The notes under the pieces were generated by a model that was not told where the DNA came from, made no database searches, and saw nothing but the letters and a program-made list of their open reading frames with translations. From Janthinobacterium fluminis (GTDB taxonomy: Bacteria > Pseudomonadota > Gammaproteobacteria > Burkholderiales > Burkholderiaceae_D): a stretch of DNA of 64,000 nucleotides. Location of the stretch: assembly GCF_028595325.1 (NCBI RefSeq), contig NZ_JAQQXR010000002.1, forward strand, positions 124,001-188,000, in the 5' to 3' direction. Below are positions 34,542-45,539 of the stretch, piece by piece (the first letter of the stretch is position 1; each line of letters begins with the position of its first letter). Both the position numbers and the translations under genes were made by a program.

Positions 34542-36170
34542 CTAGGCGCTAGCCATCGCCAGCGCGACGGCCTCGGCCACCTTGATGCCGTCCACGGCCG
34601 CCGACAGGATGCCGCCGGCGTAGCCGGCCCCCTCGCCGGCCGGGAACAGGCCGCGCGTGTTCAGGCTTTGCAGGTCGTCGTCGCGGCGCTTGATGCGGAT
34701 CGGCGACGAGGTGCGCGTCTCGACGCCGGTCAGCACGGCGTCGGCCTGGTAATAGCCCTTGATCTGCTTGTTGAAGGCCGGGAAGGCTTCGCGCAGCGCC
34801 GCAGTGGCGTACTCGGGCAGCGCCGGCCCCAGGTCCGTCAAGTGCACGGCCGGCTTGTACGACGGCGTCACGCTGCCGAAGGCGGTCGAGGCGCGGCCGG
34901 CGACGAAGTCGCCGACCAACTGGCCGGGCGCGTCGTAGTTGCCGCCGCCCAGGGCGAAGGCGCGCTCCTCCAGTTCGCGCTGCAGCGCGATGCCGGCCAG
35001 CGGATGGCCCGGATAGTCGAGCGGCGTGATGCCGACGACGATGGCGCTGTTGGCGTTGCGCTCGTTGCGCGAGTACTGGCTCATGCCGTTGGTGACGAGG
35101 CGGCCCGGCTCGGACGCGGCGGCGACGACGGTGCCGCCCGGACACATGCAGAAGCTGTAGACGGAGCGGCCGTTGGCGGCGTGGTGCACCAGCTTGTAGT
35201 CGGCCGCGCCGAGTATCGGGTGGCCGGCGCTGGGGCCGAAGCGGCAGTTGTCGATCAGCGACTGCGGATGCTCGACGCGGAAGCCGATGGAAAACGGCTT
35301 GGCCTCGATGTAGACGCCGCGCGCATGCAGCATCTCGAAGGTGTCGCGGGCGCTGTGGCCGATCGCCAGCACGACGTGGCGTGTGGCGATGTGCTCGCCG
35401 CCGGCCAGCGTCAGGCCGCGCACCTGGCCGGCGCCTTCGCCGGGCGCGATGTCGATGTCGACGACCTTGCTCTCGAAACGGTATTCGCCGCCCATCGCCT
35501 CGATGTTGGCGCGCATCTGCTCGACCATCTTGACGAGGCGGAAGGTGCCGATGTGCGGCTTGCTGACGTACATGATCTCCTCGGGCGCGCCGGCCTTGAC
35601 GAACTCGGTGAGCACCTTGCGGCCGTAGTGCTTCGGATCCTTGATTTGGCTGTACAGCTTGCCGTCCGAGAAGGTGCCGGCGCCGCCCTCGCCGAACTGC
35701 ACGTTCGACTCCGGATTGAGTTCGCGCTTGCGCCAGAAGCCGAAGGTGTCGACGGTGCGCTCGCGCACCTGCTTGCCGCGTTCGAGGATCAGCGGGCGCA
35801 AGCCCATCTGCGCCAGGATCAGCGCGGCGAACAGGCCGCAGGGGCCGGTGCCGATGACGACGGGGCGCTCGGCGCGGCTGGCGCCGGCCGCCTGCGCGCC
35901 GCCGGCGACGAAGCGGTAGCTGGTGTCCGGCGCCGGCGCCAGGTGGGCGTCGTGCCCCAGGCGCGCCAGCACGGCGGCCTCGTCGGCCACGGCGACGTCG
36001 AGCGAGTAGATCAGCACGATGGCGCTGCGCTTGCGGGCGTCGTAGCTGCGCTTGAAGACGGTATAGCCGAGCAGCGCGTCGGCGCCGATGCCCAGGCGCG
36101 CCAGCACGGCGCCGGTGAGGGCCGCCTCGTCGTGGTCGAGCGGGAGTTTTACTTCGTTGAGTCGCAACAT
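34542..36170 (-). CDS. FAD-dependent dehydrogenase-like protein (COG2509 type)
   Basis: The product, 542 residues, is a soluble NAD(P)/FAD-dependent oxidoreductase. An N-terminal domain of about 100 residues (LRLNEVKLPLDHDEAAL, YTVFKRSYDARKR) precedes the dinucleotide fold VIGTGPCGLFAALILAQMG (GTGPCG at 107-112). Later marks are SNVQFGEGGAGTFSDGKL, HVVLAIGHSARDTFEML, SIGFRVEHPQ and the C-terminal LFPAGEGAGYAGGILSAAVDG, which closes the FAD site. This matches the uncharacterised FAD-dependent dehydrogenase group; its substrate is unknown. ATG at 36170 is chosen because homologues begin MLRL; no strong ribosome site is seen. Confidence 0.83.
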   Translation of the reverse strand: MLRLNEVKLPLDHDEAALTGAVLARLGIGADALLGYTVFKRSYDARKRSAIVLIYSLDVAVADEAAVLARLGHDAHLAPAPDTSYRFVAGGAQAAGASRAERPVVIGTGPCGLFAALILAQMGLRPLILERGKQVRERTVDTFGFWRKRELNPESNVQFGEGGAGTFSDGKLYSQIKDPKHYGRKVLTEFVKAGAPEEIMYVSKPHIGTFRLVKMVEQMRANIEAMGGEYRFESKVVDIDIAPGEGAGQVRGLTLAGGEHIATRHVVLAIGHSARDTFEMLHARGVYIEAKPFSIGFRVEHPQSLIDNCRFGPSAGHPILGAADYKLVHHAANGRSVYSFCMCPGGTVVAAASEPGRLVTNGMSQYSRNERNANSAIVVGITPLDYPGHPLAGIALQRELEERAFALGGGNYDAPGQLVGDFVAGRASTAFGSVTPSYKPAVHLTDLGPALPEYATAALREAFPAFNKQIKGYYQADAVLTGVETRTSSPIRIKRRDDDLQSLNTRGLFPAGEGAGYAGGILSAAVDGIKVAEAVALAMASA

Positions 36171-36357
36171 GATCAGTATTTCCGAAAAATTCCTGTGCCG
36201 CCCGGGGGGCGGCAGGCCAGCAGTTGGAGCGCGGTGGCGCCAGGCAGCCGACCGCATTGAGGACGCTATTTTACCCGCATCGAATGGGGCCGCCAGATCG
36301 CCGCCGCAATTTGGCGGGCGGCGGCGCGGGCCGCGTGTGATTTGGTGATTATTTCGC

Positions 36358-36373
36358 TTGCCATATATGGCAA
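36358..36373. promoter_or_regulatory. 16-bp perfect palindrome, candidate operator
   Basis: TTGCCATATATGGCAA is a perfect palindrome, in the 293-bp gap between the divergent FAD-enzyme gene and the Sel1-like gene. Its size fits a dimeric regulator site. No regulator gene is adjacent. Confidence 0.4.
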
Positions 36374-36463
36374 CATTGCCCGCAGGCCCAAGCGTTGCGC
36401 GCTGCCCTGCTTTGCGTGCCGGCGTCCGCCCCCCACCTTTTCCCTTACCGACAGGATGACATG

Positions 36464-37270
36464 ATGAGCAAACTTTCGCTGGCCTTTTATCTGTGCGCCG
36501 CCTGCGGCCCCGCCCTGGCCGACGAGCTGGCCGACGCGCAAAAGCTGTGGGACAACAAGGAGTTTGTCCGCGCTTTTCAAGGTTTCAGCGCCTTGGCCAA
36601 GGCGGGCCACAGCGCCGCCCAGTTGCAACTGGGCGAGATGTACGGTTTCGGCGAAGGCACGCCGGAAGACGCGGGCAAGGCGGCCGACTGGTTGAACCTG
36701 GCCGCCGCCGCCGGCAACCGGGAGGCGCCGCTGGCGCTGGCGCTGGTGCGCGAGCGCGCCGCGCGGAAAAACGAGATCGATTATTACGTCGCGCACTTTG
36801 ACGGCGCGGCCGTTTCCTACGCCAGCCATGCCTGTGTTCGTCCTGTGATTCCGGCCGTCTCTACCAGCAACGGCGACATCCAGGCCACCAACGCCGCCGT
36901 CGGCGCGTGGCGCGATTGCTATGGCCGCTTCGCCGCCGCCCTGAACGGCGCGATGCCTGTGACCAACACCATTCCGGCCGGCCTGTTGAAGCTGATGAAC
37001 AACGATGAGTTCGTGCGGGCCGGTGCGCGCATCAGCACGACGTACGCGCGGATTGCCGCCGAGGCGCAGCAAATTGCCGACCAGATCGTCGCGGAGAACG
37101 CGGCGTGGAAGCGGGCGACGGACGCCTATGTTGAAAAAAACAACCAAGAGTTACACAGTCGGCTGGGCCAGGAGGCTGCCGTATACGAGCGCAATCAGCG
37201 CGACGCGGCGGAAGGGCGGTTGATCCACCAGGCCAAAGAAAACGCCGCGAAAAAAACCTCGGGCCGGTGA
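36464..37270 (+). CDS. Sel1-repeat (TPR-like) exported protein
   Basis: This 268-residue protein has a short signal peptide (MSKLSLAFYLCAACGPALA) and one to two Sel1-like helical repeats (FSALAKAGHSAAQLQLGEMYGFGEGTPEDAGKAADWLNLAAAAGN). The rest, about 180 residues, is helical and charged with two cysteines (HACVRPV and WRDCYGRF) that could pair, and has no domain I recognise. Sel1 repeats bind protein partners, so a periplasmic scaffold role is possible. ATG 36464 is preferred to 36461 because of spacing to AGGA (36453-36456). Confidence 0.65.
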   Translation: MSKLSLAFYLCAACGPALADELADAQKLWDNKEFVRAFQGFSALAKAGHSAAQLQLGEMYGFGEGTPEDAGKAADWLNLAAAAGNREAPLALALVRERAARKNEIDYYVAHFDGAAVSYASHACVRPVIPAVSTSNGDIQATNAAVGAWRDCYGRFAAALNGAMPVTNTIPAGLLKLMNNDEFVRAGARISTTYARIAAEAQQIADQIVAENAAWKRATDAYVEKNNQELHSRLGQEAAVYERNQRDAAEGRLIHQAKENAAKKTSGR

Positions 37271-37622
37271 GCGGCGCCTGACCGAGGCGAATTTTGCCTG
37301 GGTGCTTGGTTTTTTGATAGGGAAATAATTCGCTGCGCGACGCACCGAATTGGTGAGGAAAATCGTTTATACGGTTTGCCGGCGGCACTGGTGTTGTTTC
37401 TGTGCATAAAACATTGCGTATTGTTGACACTGATTGTTTCGTCATGCTTCTATGTGTGACCGGTCGGGGCGATTTTTGTATCGCATCCGTTTGGCTGGCC
37501 CGCTTATCGGCGGCTTGAAATGGCAATGAAACATCCTTCTAGCAACGTGTCGTGAGACGTGATTCAGTCCGAAAATTTACCCAAGCTTCTCTATCAGAAA
37601 AGCCTTACGAATAGGAAATCAC
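37271..37622 (+). promoter_or_regulatory. Control region upstream of the Oar-like receptor
   Basis: No gene is visible in this AT-richer stretch of 352 bp. TTGACA at 37424-37429 is a perfect -35 element; the best -10 (TTCTAT, 37448-37453, spacing 18) is weak. A transcript from here would have a leader of about 160 bases. AGGAAA lies a few bases before ATG 37623. Confidence 0.35.
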
Positions 37623-40600
37623 ATGTTTAGAAAAACAGTTTTGGTCCGTGCTTTGTCAATCGCGTTCAGCGCCGCGGCGTTGGGCGCTGCCGTCGCGCCA
37701 TCGGCGATGGCCCAGTCGAATGCCGCCGGCACGATTTTCGGCCGCGTCGAGTCGCCCGCAGGCGCGACCGTTGTGCTGCTGAACACGGACACCGGCGCGA
37801 AGCGCTCGGTGACGCCCGATGCGGCTGGCCGCTATACAGCCAGCGCCATGCCCACCGGCCACTACAAGATCGATTTGGTGCGCGACGGCGCCGTCGTCAG
37901 CAGCACCGAAGCCGATGTCATCATCGGCCAGGGCGTCGATGCCTCGTTCGGCGCCGCAGCCTTGCAGTCGGTCCAGGTGACGGGCCGGCGCAACCGTATC
38001 GACGTGTCCAACTCCAACAATGGCGCGACGTTCACGGCCAAGGAATTGGCGAAATTGCCGATCGCCCAAACGGTCGACGCCATCATCCAGCTGGCGCCGA
38101 ACACCACCCGCGCCGATTCCCGCTACGCGGCCGGCGCCTCGTTCGGCGGCGGCGGCGCGTCGGAAAACGCCTACTACATCAACGGCTTCCCGACGACCAA
38201 TCCGCTGACCCAGCTGGGCGCCTCGGAACTGCCGTTCGGCGCGATCGCCCAGGCGCAAATCCTCACCGGCGGCTTCGGCGCCGAGTTCGGCCGCTCCGTC
38301 GGCGGCGTCGTCAACGTCACGACGAAGAGCGGCACCAACAACTGGGAATTCGGCGTCAGCGCCAGCATCACCCCGAACGGCCTGCGCTCGAAGGAAAAGG
38401 ATAGTTACTATCCGCTCACCGGCGCCGCCGACAATAAGGAAACCGACGGCACCCTGTTCAGGAAAAATTCCACCAACCGGACAACGGAAAAGAGCTACGG
38501 CGCCTACCTCGGCGGCCCCATCATCAAAGACAAGCTGTTCATGTTTGTCGCGATGGAAACCAAGAAGAACAACAGGGAAAACACCAACGCCGACAGCAGC
38601 ACGGTGGGCACCAGCACGTCGTCATCGAACGCGATGACGGGCTGGGAATCGCGCCAGGACACGGTGGAGCGCTATCTGGCCAAGTTCGACTGGAACGTCA
38701 GCGACGATCACCGTCTTGAGTTGACGCTGATGGGCGACACCGGGCAGCAAGACCGCCAGTTGTCGGGCTATAACTATGCCACTTTCTCGCGCGGCGCCAC
38801 GACGGCGTCGCAGCACTATAAAAACAACGCGGCCTATGGCCCGTCAGTTGGCGCCGATACGGAAATTCTCCGCTACACGGGGAATCTGACCGATGCGCTG
38901 ACCGTCAACGCGCTGTTTGGGCGAAGCAAGACGCCAGGCGCAAACCGCTACGAGCAGGTCGGCTCGACGCCGCTGGATATTTTCCAGATCATTGCCGATA
39001 GCAATGTCAGGGCCAAGGATGCCAACGGTAATTTTCTCAACTACAGCAGCCCGCAAGTGCTGAGCAACACCGTCGCCAGTAACGATTCGACCAGTAAAAT
39101 TCGCTCGAACCGCCTGGACCTCGAATACAAAGTGGGCAGCCACACGCTGCGCGCGGGTCTGGATAATAACAAGCTGACTTCAAGCGGCGTTGGCGACTAT
39201 TACGGCGGCGGCGGTATTTGGCGCTATGCCAAGGCGCCGGACGGCGCATCGGCCGTCCATTTGGGCGACGTCACGACGACAACGGGAGCCAACCCGCTGG
39301 CCGGACCGTTGGCCGCGCAAGGTTACTACGTCAGCAAGCGCCTGCAAAACAGCTTGACGGACGCCAAGTCCGAGCAAACCGCCCAATACATCGAAGATCG
39401 CTACCAGGCGACCAAGGATGTGTTGATCACGGCAGGCTTGCGCAACGAAGGCTTCAAGAACGTCAACGGTGCCGGCGAAACCTTCCTGGAAGTGAAGAGC
39501 ATCATCTCGCCCCGCCTGTCCGGCGTGTGGGATGTGCACGGCGACGCATCAATGAAAGTGTTTGGTAGCGCCGGCCGGTATGCGCTGCAAATTCCTACCC
39601 ATCTGGCCGTGCGCGGCGGCAGCGCCTCGGTGCTGACACGGCAAGGATTCACCTATACCGGCACCGATCAGTATGGCCAGCCTACCGGCTTGATTGCGAT
39701 GGCGCCTGCTTATTCGGTCAACAATGAATTGGGCCAACCGAAGGATCCGAAGACCGTCACGGCCCTGGATATCAAAGCCACCTACCAGGATGAAATCACG
39801 CTGGGCTTTGAAAAAGCGTTCTCGCCCAGCTTGAACTTCGGCGCGAAAGCGACTTACCGTCAGTTGAAGGCAACCATCGACGACTATTGCGATGCGCGCC
39901 TGATTCTCGCTTACGCCGACAGTAACGGCATTGATAGGAGCAAGTATGCCGGCTTCACGTGCGCATCGTTTAACCCCGGCGAGGACGCCACTTTCCTGGT
40001 CGATTTCGCCAACACGCGCTCGAATTACACGAAGATCAAGCTGACCAAGGAGCAACTCGGCTTCGAGAAGGCCAAGCGGACCTATACGGCCGTCGACTTG
40101 TTCGCCGAGCATCCGATGCGCAACGGCTGGTATGGCCGCGTCAACTACACCTGGTCGCGTAGCACGGGCAACACCGAAGGCCAAACCCGTTCGGACAATG
40201 CGCAAACCGACGTTGCCGCAACGTCCACCTGGGACAACCCGGAGTTGATGGTCGGCGCCAACGGCTTGCTGCCAAATGACCGCGAGCACCAGTTCAAGGC
40301 CTTCGGCTTTTACGAGCTGACGCCGGAATGGACGGTTGGCGCGAACGGCTTGCTGGCCTCGGGACGCCCCCGCAACTGCTTTGGCTGGAATCCGAATGTG
40401 CCGGGCGAAGTGGATTACAGTTCGGTGTATTTTTACTGTGAAAAGGCGCAGCCGCGCGGCACCATGGGGCGCCTGCCGTGGGATGTGCGTCTGGACATGA
40501 ACGTTGCCTTCCGTCCGCAGCAGATCAAGGGCTTGACTTTGAAGGTCGACGTCTTCAATCTGTTTAACAAGCAAACGGCGCAGACCATCGATGAGACTTA

Positions 40601-40706
40601 CAACGTCGACAGCAGCACCAACATCTCGCCGACGTATGGCCGCGTCATCAGTTACACGGCGCCGCGTTCGGTGAAGCTGACTGCCGAGTACAACTACAAG
40701 TTCTGA
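37623..40706 (+). CDS. Oar-like TonB-dependent receptor with N-terminal carboxypeptidase-regulatory domain
   Basis: This outer-membrane protein of 1027 residues has a signal peptide (MFRKTVLVRALSIAFSAAAL to about residue 30), then a carboxypeptidase-regulatory-like beta-sandwich (AGTIFGRVESPAGATVVLLNTDTG, RYTASAMPTGHYKIDLV) before the plug (VQVTGRRNRIDVSNSNNGAT, GGFGAEFGRSVGGVVNVTTKSGTN) and a large barrel ending in Tyr-Lys-Phe. This layout is that of Oar/SusC-related receptors, which tend to carry large ligands or peptides. No SusD-like lipoprotein gene is adjacent. A terminator follows. Confidence 0.87.
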   Translation: MFRKTVLVRALSIAFSAAALGAAVAPSAMAQSNAAGTIFGRVESPAGATVVLLNTDTGAKRSVTPDAAGRYTASAMPTGHYKIDLVRDGAVVSSTEADVIIGQGVDASFGAAALQSVQVTGRRNRIDVSNSNNGATFTAKELAKLPIAQTVDAIIQLAPNTTRADSRYAAGASFGGGGASENAYYINGFPTTNPLTQLGASELPFGAIAQAQILTGGFGAEFGRSVGGVVNVTTKSGTNNWEFGVSASITPNGLRSKEKDSYYPLTGAADNKETDGTLFRKNSTNRTTEKSYGAYLGGPIIKDKLFMFVAMETKKNNRENTNADSSTVGTSTSSSNAMTGWESRQDTVERYLAKFDWNVSDDHRLELTLMGDTGQQDRQLSGYNYATFSRGATTASQHYKNNAAYGPSVGADTEILRYTGNLTDALTVNALFGRSKTPGANRYEQVGSTPLDIFQIIADSNVRAKDANGNFLNYSSPQVLSNTVASNDSTSKIRSNRLDLEYKVGSHTLRAGLDNNKLTSSGVGDYYGGGGIWRYAKAPDGASAVHLGDVTTTTGANPLAGPLAAQGYYVSKRLQNSLTDAKSEQTAQYIEDRYQATKDVLITAGLRNEGFKNVNGAGETFLEVKSIISPRLSGVWDVHGDASMKVFGSAGRYALQIPTHLAVRGGSASVLTRQGFTYTGTDQYGQPTGLIAMAPAYSVNNELGQPKDPKTVTALDIKATYQDEITLGFEKAFSPSLNFGAKATYRQLKATIDDYCDARLILAYADSNGIDRSKYAGFTCASFNPGEDATFLVDFANTRSNYTKIKLTKEQLGFEKAKRTYTAVDLFAEHPMRNGWYGRVNYTWSRSTGNTEGQTRSDNAQTDVAATSTWDNPELMVGANGLLPNDREHQFKAFGFYELTPEWTVGANGLLASGRPRNCFGWNPNVPGEVDYSSVYFYCEKAQPRGTMGRLPWDVRLDMNVAFRPQQIKGLTLKVDVFNLFNKQTAQTIDETYNVDSSTNISPTYGRVISYTAPRSVKLTAEYNYKF

Positions 40707-40759
40707 TACAGCTTGCAGCAAGGCGCAGGCGGCATGTTCCGCCTGCGCCGGATGCGACA

Positions 40760-40797
40760 AACCCGCGGGCGCGAGCCGGCGGGTTTTTTTATTAGGC
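40760..40797 (+). terminator. Rho-independent terminator
   Basis: AAACCCGC pairs with GCGGGTTT across a short GC-rich loop and is followed by a run of T's. It stands between the Oar-like gene and the convergent rsmE gene, close to the rsmE stop. Confidence 0.75.
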
Positions 40798-40810
40798 CCT
40801 GGGGTGGCGC

Positions 40811-41536
40811 CTACATGCCGCCCCAGGCCCCGTTCAGCGCGGCCAGCGCGGCCAGCGCCGCCGTTTCCGTGCGCAGCACGCGCGGGCCCATCGACAGCGC
40901 CAGCGCACCGTGCGCCAGCGCGGCGTTTTCCTCGGCCTCGCTGAAGCCGCCCTCGGGGCCGACCATCAGCGTCAGCGCCTGCGGCGGCTGGTGGCGGGCC
41001 CAGTCGGCCAGCGACTGCTCGGCGCGCGGCGACAGCAGGATGCGCCGGTGCAGATCCTGCTGGGCGATCCAGGCCTGGAAGTCGTGCAGCGGCGCCAGCT
41101 GGGCCAGCCGGTTGCGCCCGCTTTGCTCGGACGCGGCGACGACGATGCCCTGCCAGTGTCCGTGTTTTTTCTCGGCCCGCTCGGCCGACAGGCGCACGAC
41201 GCAGCGCTGCGCCGCCAGCGGCACGACGGCGGCGACGCCCAGTTCGACGGCCTTTTCGACGATCCAGTCCATCTTCGACGCCTCCGGCAGGGCCTGCGCC
41301 AGCGTTACCGCGTAGGGCAGTTCGGCGTCGCGCGGCGCGAAGGCCTTCAGCTCGGCGCTGGCGCGCTTCTTGTCGACGCTGCACAGCACGGCCGTGTACT
41401 CGCCGCCCTCGCCGTTGAAGACGGTGATGGCCTCGCCCGGCGTCAGCCGCACCACGTGGATGTGGTGGGCGACCGTTTCGGGCAGGTCGATGACGGCGCC
41501 GAGGGTGAGCGGCTGGGGACAGAAAAAACGCGGCAT
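40811..41536 (-). CDS. rsmE: 16S rRNA (uracil-1498-N3) methyltransferase
   Basis: A SPOUT-class enzyme of 241 residues that methylates U1498 of 16S rRNA with S-adenosylmethionine. The N-terminal RNA-binding beta-barrel contains PRFFCPQPL, HHIHVVRLTPGE and FNGEGGEYTA. The knotted domain contains KMDWIVEKAVELGV, ASEQSGRNRL, LMVGPEGGFSEAE and MGPRVLRTETAALAAL, which build the AdoMet pocket. The length is normal for RsmE. It is single and convergent with the Oar-like receptor gene. Confidence 0.95.
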   Translation of the reverse strand: MPRFFCPQPLTLGAVIDLPETVAHHIHVVRLTPGEAITVFNGEGGEYTAVLCSVDKKRASAELKAFAPRDAELPYAVTLAQALPEASKMDWIVEKAVELGVAAVVPLAAQRCVVRLSAERAEKKHGHWQGIVVAASEQSGRNRLAQLAPLHDFQAWIAQQDLHRRILLSPRAEQSLADWARHQPPQALTLMVGPEGGFSEAEENAALAHGALALSMGPRVLRTETAALAALAALNGAWGGM

Positions 41537-41741
41537 GCAAAATCCTGGACAGTGGTAACAAGGGCCGGGTCCGCTCCGCCGCCTCCAAATGGGGCAAACG
41601 GGGCGGGCCGGCGGCCGGCGGGGGCGCTACTTTACCGCGCAATTTTAATTCGGACACTCTTGGTCTGGTAAAATACTTAGCTTCCGAAAGTAGCAAGCCC
41701 TACTGAAAACGCATTTAAACTCCGCGATTGACCACACCACG

Positions 41742-43739
41742 ATGAAATCTACGCTCCCTACGACCAAGATGGCCAATGCGATCCGCGCGCTGGCAATGGA
41801 CGCTGTGCAACAGGCCAATTCCGGCCACCCGGGCATGCCGATGGGCATGGCCGAGATCGCCGTCGCGCTGTGGAGCGGACACTATCGCCACAATCCGGCC
41901 AACCCGAAATGGCTCAACCGCGACCGCTTCCTGCTGTCGAACGGCCACGGCTCGATGCTGCACTACGCGCTGCTGCACCTGAGCGGCTACGACTTGACGA
42001 TGGCCGACCTGAAGGCTTTCCGCCAGATGCACTCGAAAACCCCGGGCCATCCGGAGGTGGACGTCACGCCGGGCGTGGAAACGACCACCGGCCCGCTGGG
42101 CCAGGGCATCGCCAACGCCGTCGGCATGGCCCTGTCCGAGCAATTGCTGGCGGCCGAGTTCAACCGCCCGGGCTTCGCCATCGTCGACCACCACACCTAC
42201 GCCTTCCTCGGCGACGGCTGCCTGATGGAGGGCATTTCGCATGAGGTGTGCTCGCTGGCCGGCACGCTGGGCTTGAACAAACTGATCGCGCTGTACGACG
42301 ACAACGGCATTTCCATCGACGGCAAGGTCGAGGGCTGGTTCACCGACGACACGCCGCAGCGCTTCGCGTCCTACGGCTGGAACGTCATCCCGGCCGTCGA
42401 CGGCCATGACGTGGCCGCCGTGTCCGCCGCCATCGCCGCCGCGAAGACGTCCACGAAGCCGACGCTGATCTGCTGCAAGACCGTGATCGGCAAGGGTTCG
42501 CCGAACCTGCAGGGCGGCGACAAGGTCCATGGCGCCGCACTGGGCGACAAGGAAATCGCCGCCGTGCGCGCCTACATCGGCTGGGACGCCGCGCCGTTCG
42601 AGATGCCGGCCGACGTCTACGCCGCCTGGGACGCGAAAGAGCAGGGCGGCGCCGCCGAAGCGGCCTGGAACGCCCAGTTCGCCGCCTACGGCGCCGCCTT
42701 CCCGGCCGAAGCGGCCGAACTGGCGCGCCGCATGAAGGGCGAGCTGCCAAGCTCCTTTAACGACGTGCTGGCCTCCGCCATCGCCGCCTGCGTCGAGAAG
42801 AAGGAAAACATCGCCACCCGCAAGGCCAGCCAGAACGCCATCCAGGCGCTGGCGCCGTCGCTGCCGGAATTCCTCGGCGGTTCGGCCGACCTGACCGGCT
42901 CGAACCTGACCAACTGGAAAGAGTGCGTCGCCGTGCGTTCCGGCCAGCCGGGCAACCACATCAACTACGGCGTGCGCGAGTTCGGCATGAGCGCGATCAT
43001 GAACGGCATCGTGCTGCACGGCGGCTACATCCCGTTCGGCGCCACCTTCCTGACCTTCTCCGACTACAGCCGCAACGCGCTGCGCATGGCTGCGCTGATG
43101 AAGCTGCGTTCGATCTTCGTGTTCACCCACGATTCGATCGGCCTGGGCGAAGACGGCCCGACCCACCAGTCGGTCGAGCACGTTTCGTCGATGCGCCTGA
43201 TCCCCAACCTGGACAACTGGCGTCCGTGCGACACCGTCGAATCGCTGGTCGCCTGGGGCGCCGCGGTGCAGCGCAAGGACGGCCCGTCGACCTTGATCTT
43301 CTCGCGCCAGAACCTGCCTTACCAGGAACGCTCGGCCGCGCAGATCGCCGACATCGGCCGCGGCGGCTACGTCCTCAGAGACGCCGCCAACGCCCAGGCG
43401 ATCCTGATCGCCACCGGCTCCGAAGTGGAGCTGGCCGTGGCGGCCGCGGCCGCGCTGGCCGCCGACGGCATCGCCGTGCGCGTCGTGTCGATGCCGTCGA
43501 CCGACGTCTACGACCGCCAGGACGCCGCCTACCGGGCCGGCGTGCTGACGAAGGGCGTGCCGCGCGTGGCCATCGAGGCGGGCGTGACGGGCTTCTGGTA
43601 CAAATATGTCGGCCTCGACGGCGCCGTCGTCGGCATCGATACCTTCGGCGAGTCGGCCCCGGCCGGCGTGCTGTTCAAGCATTTCGGCTTCACCGTCGAG
43701 AACGTCGTGGCGAAGGTCAAATCCGTCCTGGCCGCCTAA
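41742..43739 (+). CDS. tkt: Transketolase
   Basis: The thiamine-diphosphate enzyme (665 residues) that moves two-carbon units between sugar phosphates in the pentose phosphate pathway. It has the N-terminal [32 protein letters not shown], the cofactor motif [14 protein letters not shown] (GDG at 157-159) and NGISIDG; the pyrimidine domain with [20 protein letters not shown] and [14 protein letters not shown]; and the C-terminal domain with [10 protein letters not shown]. Length and motifs are complete. ATG at 41742 lacks a strong ribosome site. gap follows 50 bp downstream in the same direction, so the two may be co-transcribed. Confidence 0.96.
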   Translation: MKSTLPTTKMANAIRALAMDAVQQANSGHPGMPMGMAEIAVALWSGHYRHNPANPKWLNRDRFLLSNGHGSMLHYALLHLSGYDLTMADLKAFRQMHSKTPGHPEVDVTPGVETTTGPLGQGIANAVGMALSEQLLAAEFNRPGFAIVDHHTYAFLGDGCLMEGISHEVCSLAGTLGLNKLIALYDDNGISIDGKVEGWFTDDTPQRFASYGWNVIPAVDGHDVAAVSAAIAAAKTSTKPTLICCKTVIGKGSPNLQGGDKVHGAALGDKEIAAVRAYIGWDAAPFEMPADVYAAWDAKEQGGAAEAAWNAQFAAYGAAFPAEAAELARRMKGELPSSFNDVLASAIAACVEKKENIATRKASQNAIQALAPSLPEFLGGSADLTGSNLTNWKECVAVRSGQPGNHINYGVREFGMSAIMNGIVLHGGYIPFGATFLTFSDYSRNALRMAALMKLRSIFVFTHDSIGLGEDGPTHQSVEHVSSMRLIPNLDNWRPCDTVESLVAWGAAVQRKDGPSTLIFSRQNLPYQERSAAQIADIGRGGYVLRDAANAQAILIATGSEVELAVAAAAALAADGIAVRVVSMPSTDVYDRQDAAYRAGVLTKGVPRVAIEAGVTGFWYKYVGLDGAVVGIDTFGESAPAGVLFKHFGFTVENVVAKVKSVLAA

Positions 43740-43789
43740 TTTCCAGTGTTTTGTGCTAAGTACCTCATTTTTTTAATCAGGAGCAAAGT

Positions 43790-44800
<1,011 letters not shown>

Positions 44801-44826
44801 GCCGCAGCGACAGTCAAGAAAAATGT

Positions 44827-45374
44827 CCCGCTGAACTGCTCCTGTAAAGTTGGACGGTTTAGTTTGTTAGGCAGCCAAGGGCTGAGTTCTGTATTGCACA
44901 GGACTCAGCCCTTTTAGTTTTATCTTGATGCGCCATCTGGCGCATTTTTTCTGAAATCGTCCCTTCAGCACATTCGAGGCAGCATGCCAAGGCAGCATGC
45001 CTCACCCTCCTTTGTTCGAACGGTCTTGCGATTGACCTTCCTGCCCGCTTGCCGAATCGCTGCCGTCACTCGCCGATAGTCATAAGCCGCTGCGCTTGAA
45101 CCAAGGCCTGCAACTTTTTTAGATAACCCCCGCGCAGTTGACTCACCTCGGCGGCCAACTCGTCGTGGGTATGTTTTGTAGGAAACGGGAGCGATTCAGG
45201 CTTTGCAGATCTGCCCACGTCCTTAACGTTGAGCGGGGAAGGGGGCAATCAGCCTATAAGCAGCCGCGCCCGATAGATGCTCTGGCACGGCTGCGAGCTT
45301 GAATTGCTCGTTGTACTTTGACATGAAAAAACCTCGCAAGTTGGGAGCCAACTTGCGGAGTTCAGTTCAGCGGG
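44827..45374 (-). mobile_element. Decayed IS3-family insertion sequence
   Basis: The ends carry inverted repeats. 44827-44853 on the plus strand and 45348-45374 on the minus strand both begin CCCGCTGAACTG and share AAGTTGG at the inner end (20 of 27 positions). The 548-bp element holds only a broken orfA-like gene, and no orfB. A stem-loop GGGCTGAGTTCTG/CAGGACTCAGCCC (near 44880-44917) lies near one end and CGCAAGTTGG/CCAACTTGCG (45335-45357) near the other, as in many insertion sequences. It cannot move by itself. Target-site duplications are not clear. Confidence 0.7.
45066..45324 (-). pseudogene. IS3-family transposase orfA remnant (deletion and frameshift)
   Basis: From ATG at 45324 (minus strand) the reading is MSKYNEQFKLAAVPEHLSGA and so on, the usual orfA N-terminus, which stops at 45223. 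The distal part is read in another frame from about 45248 to 45066 and contains THDELAAEVSQLRGGYLKKLQALVQAQ, like the leucine-zipper end of orfA. The middle part with the helix-turn-helix is missing. An internal deletion with frameshift thus joins both ends near 45230-45250. Confidence 0.75.
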
Positions 45375-45539
45375 GGTGTTTTTTTCATCGACAACCATGT
45401 CGCGGGGACTGGGCGGCTGCGCCGGACGGTGCAGCCGTCGCCACGCGCCGCACCAAAATGGCGATGCCGGCCATCGCCGTGGCAGCCGCATCGGCGCGGC
45501 ATTTGCTCTAGATCACGCCCGGCGCCCGCCCCAATTCAG

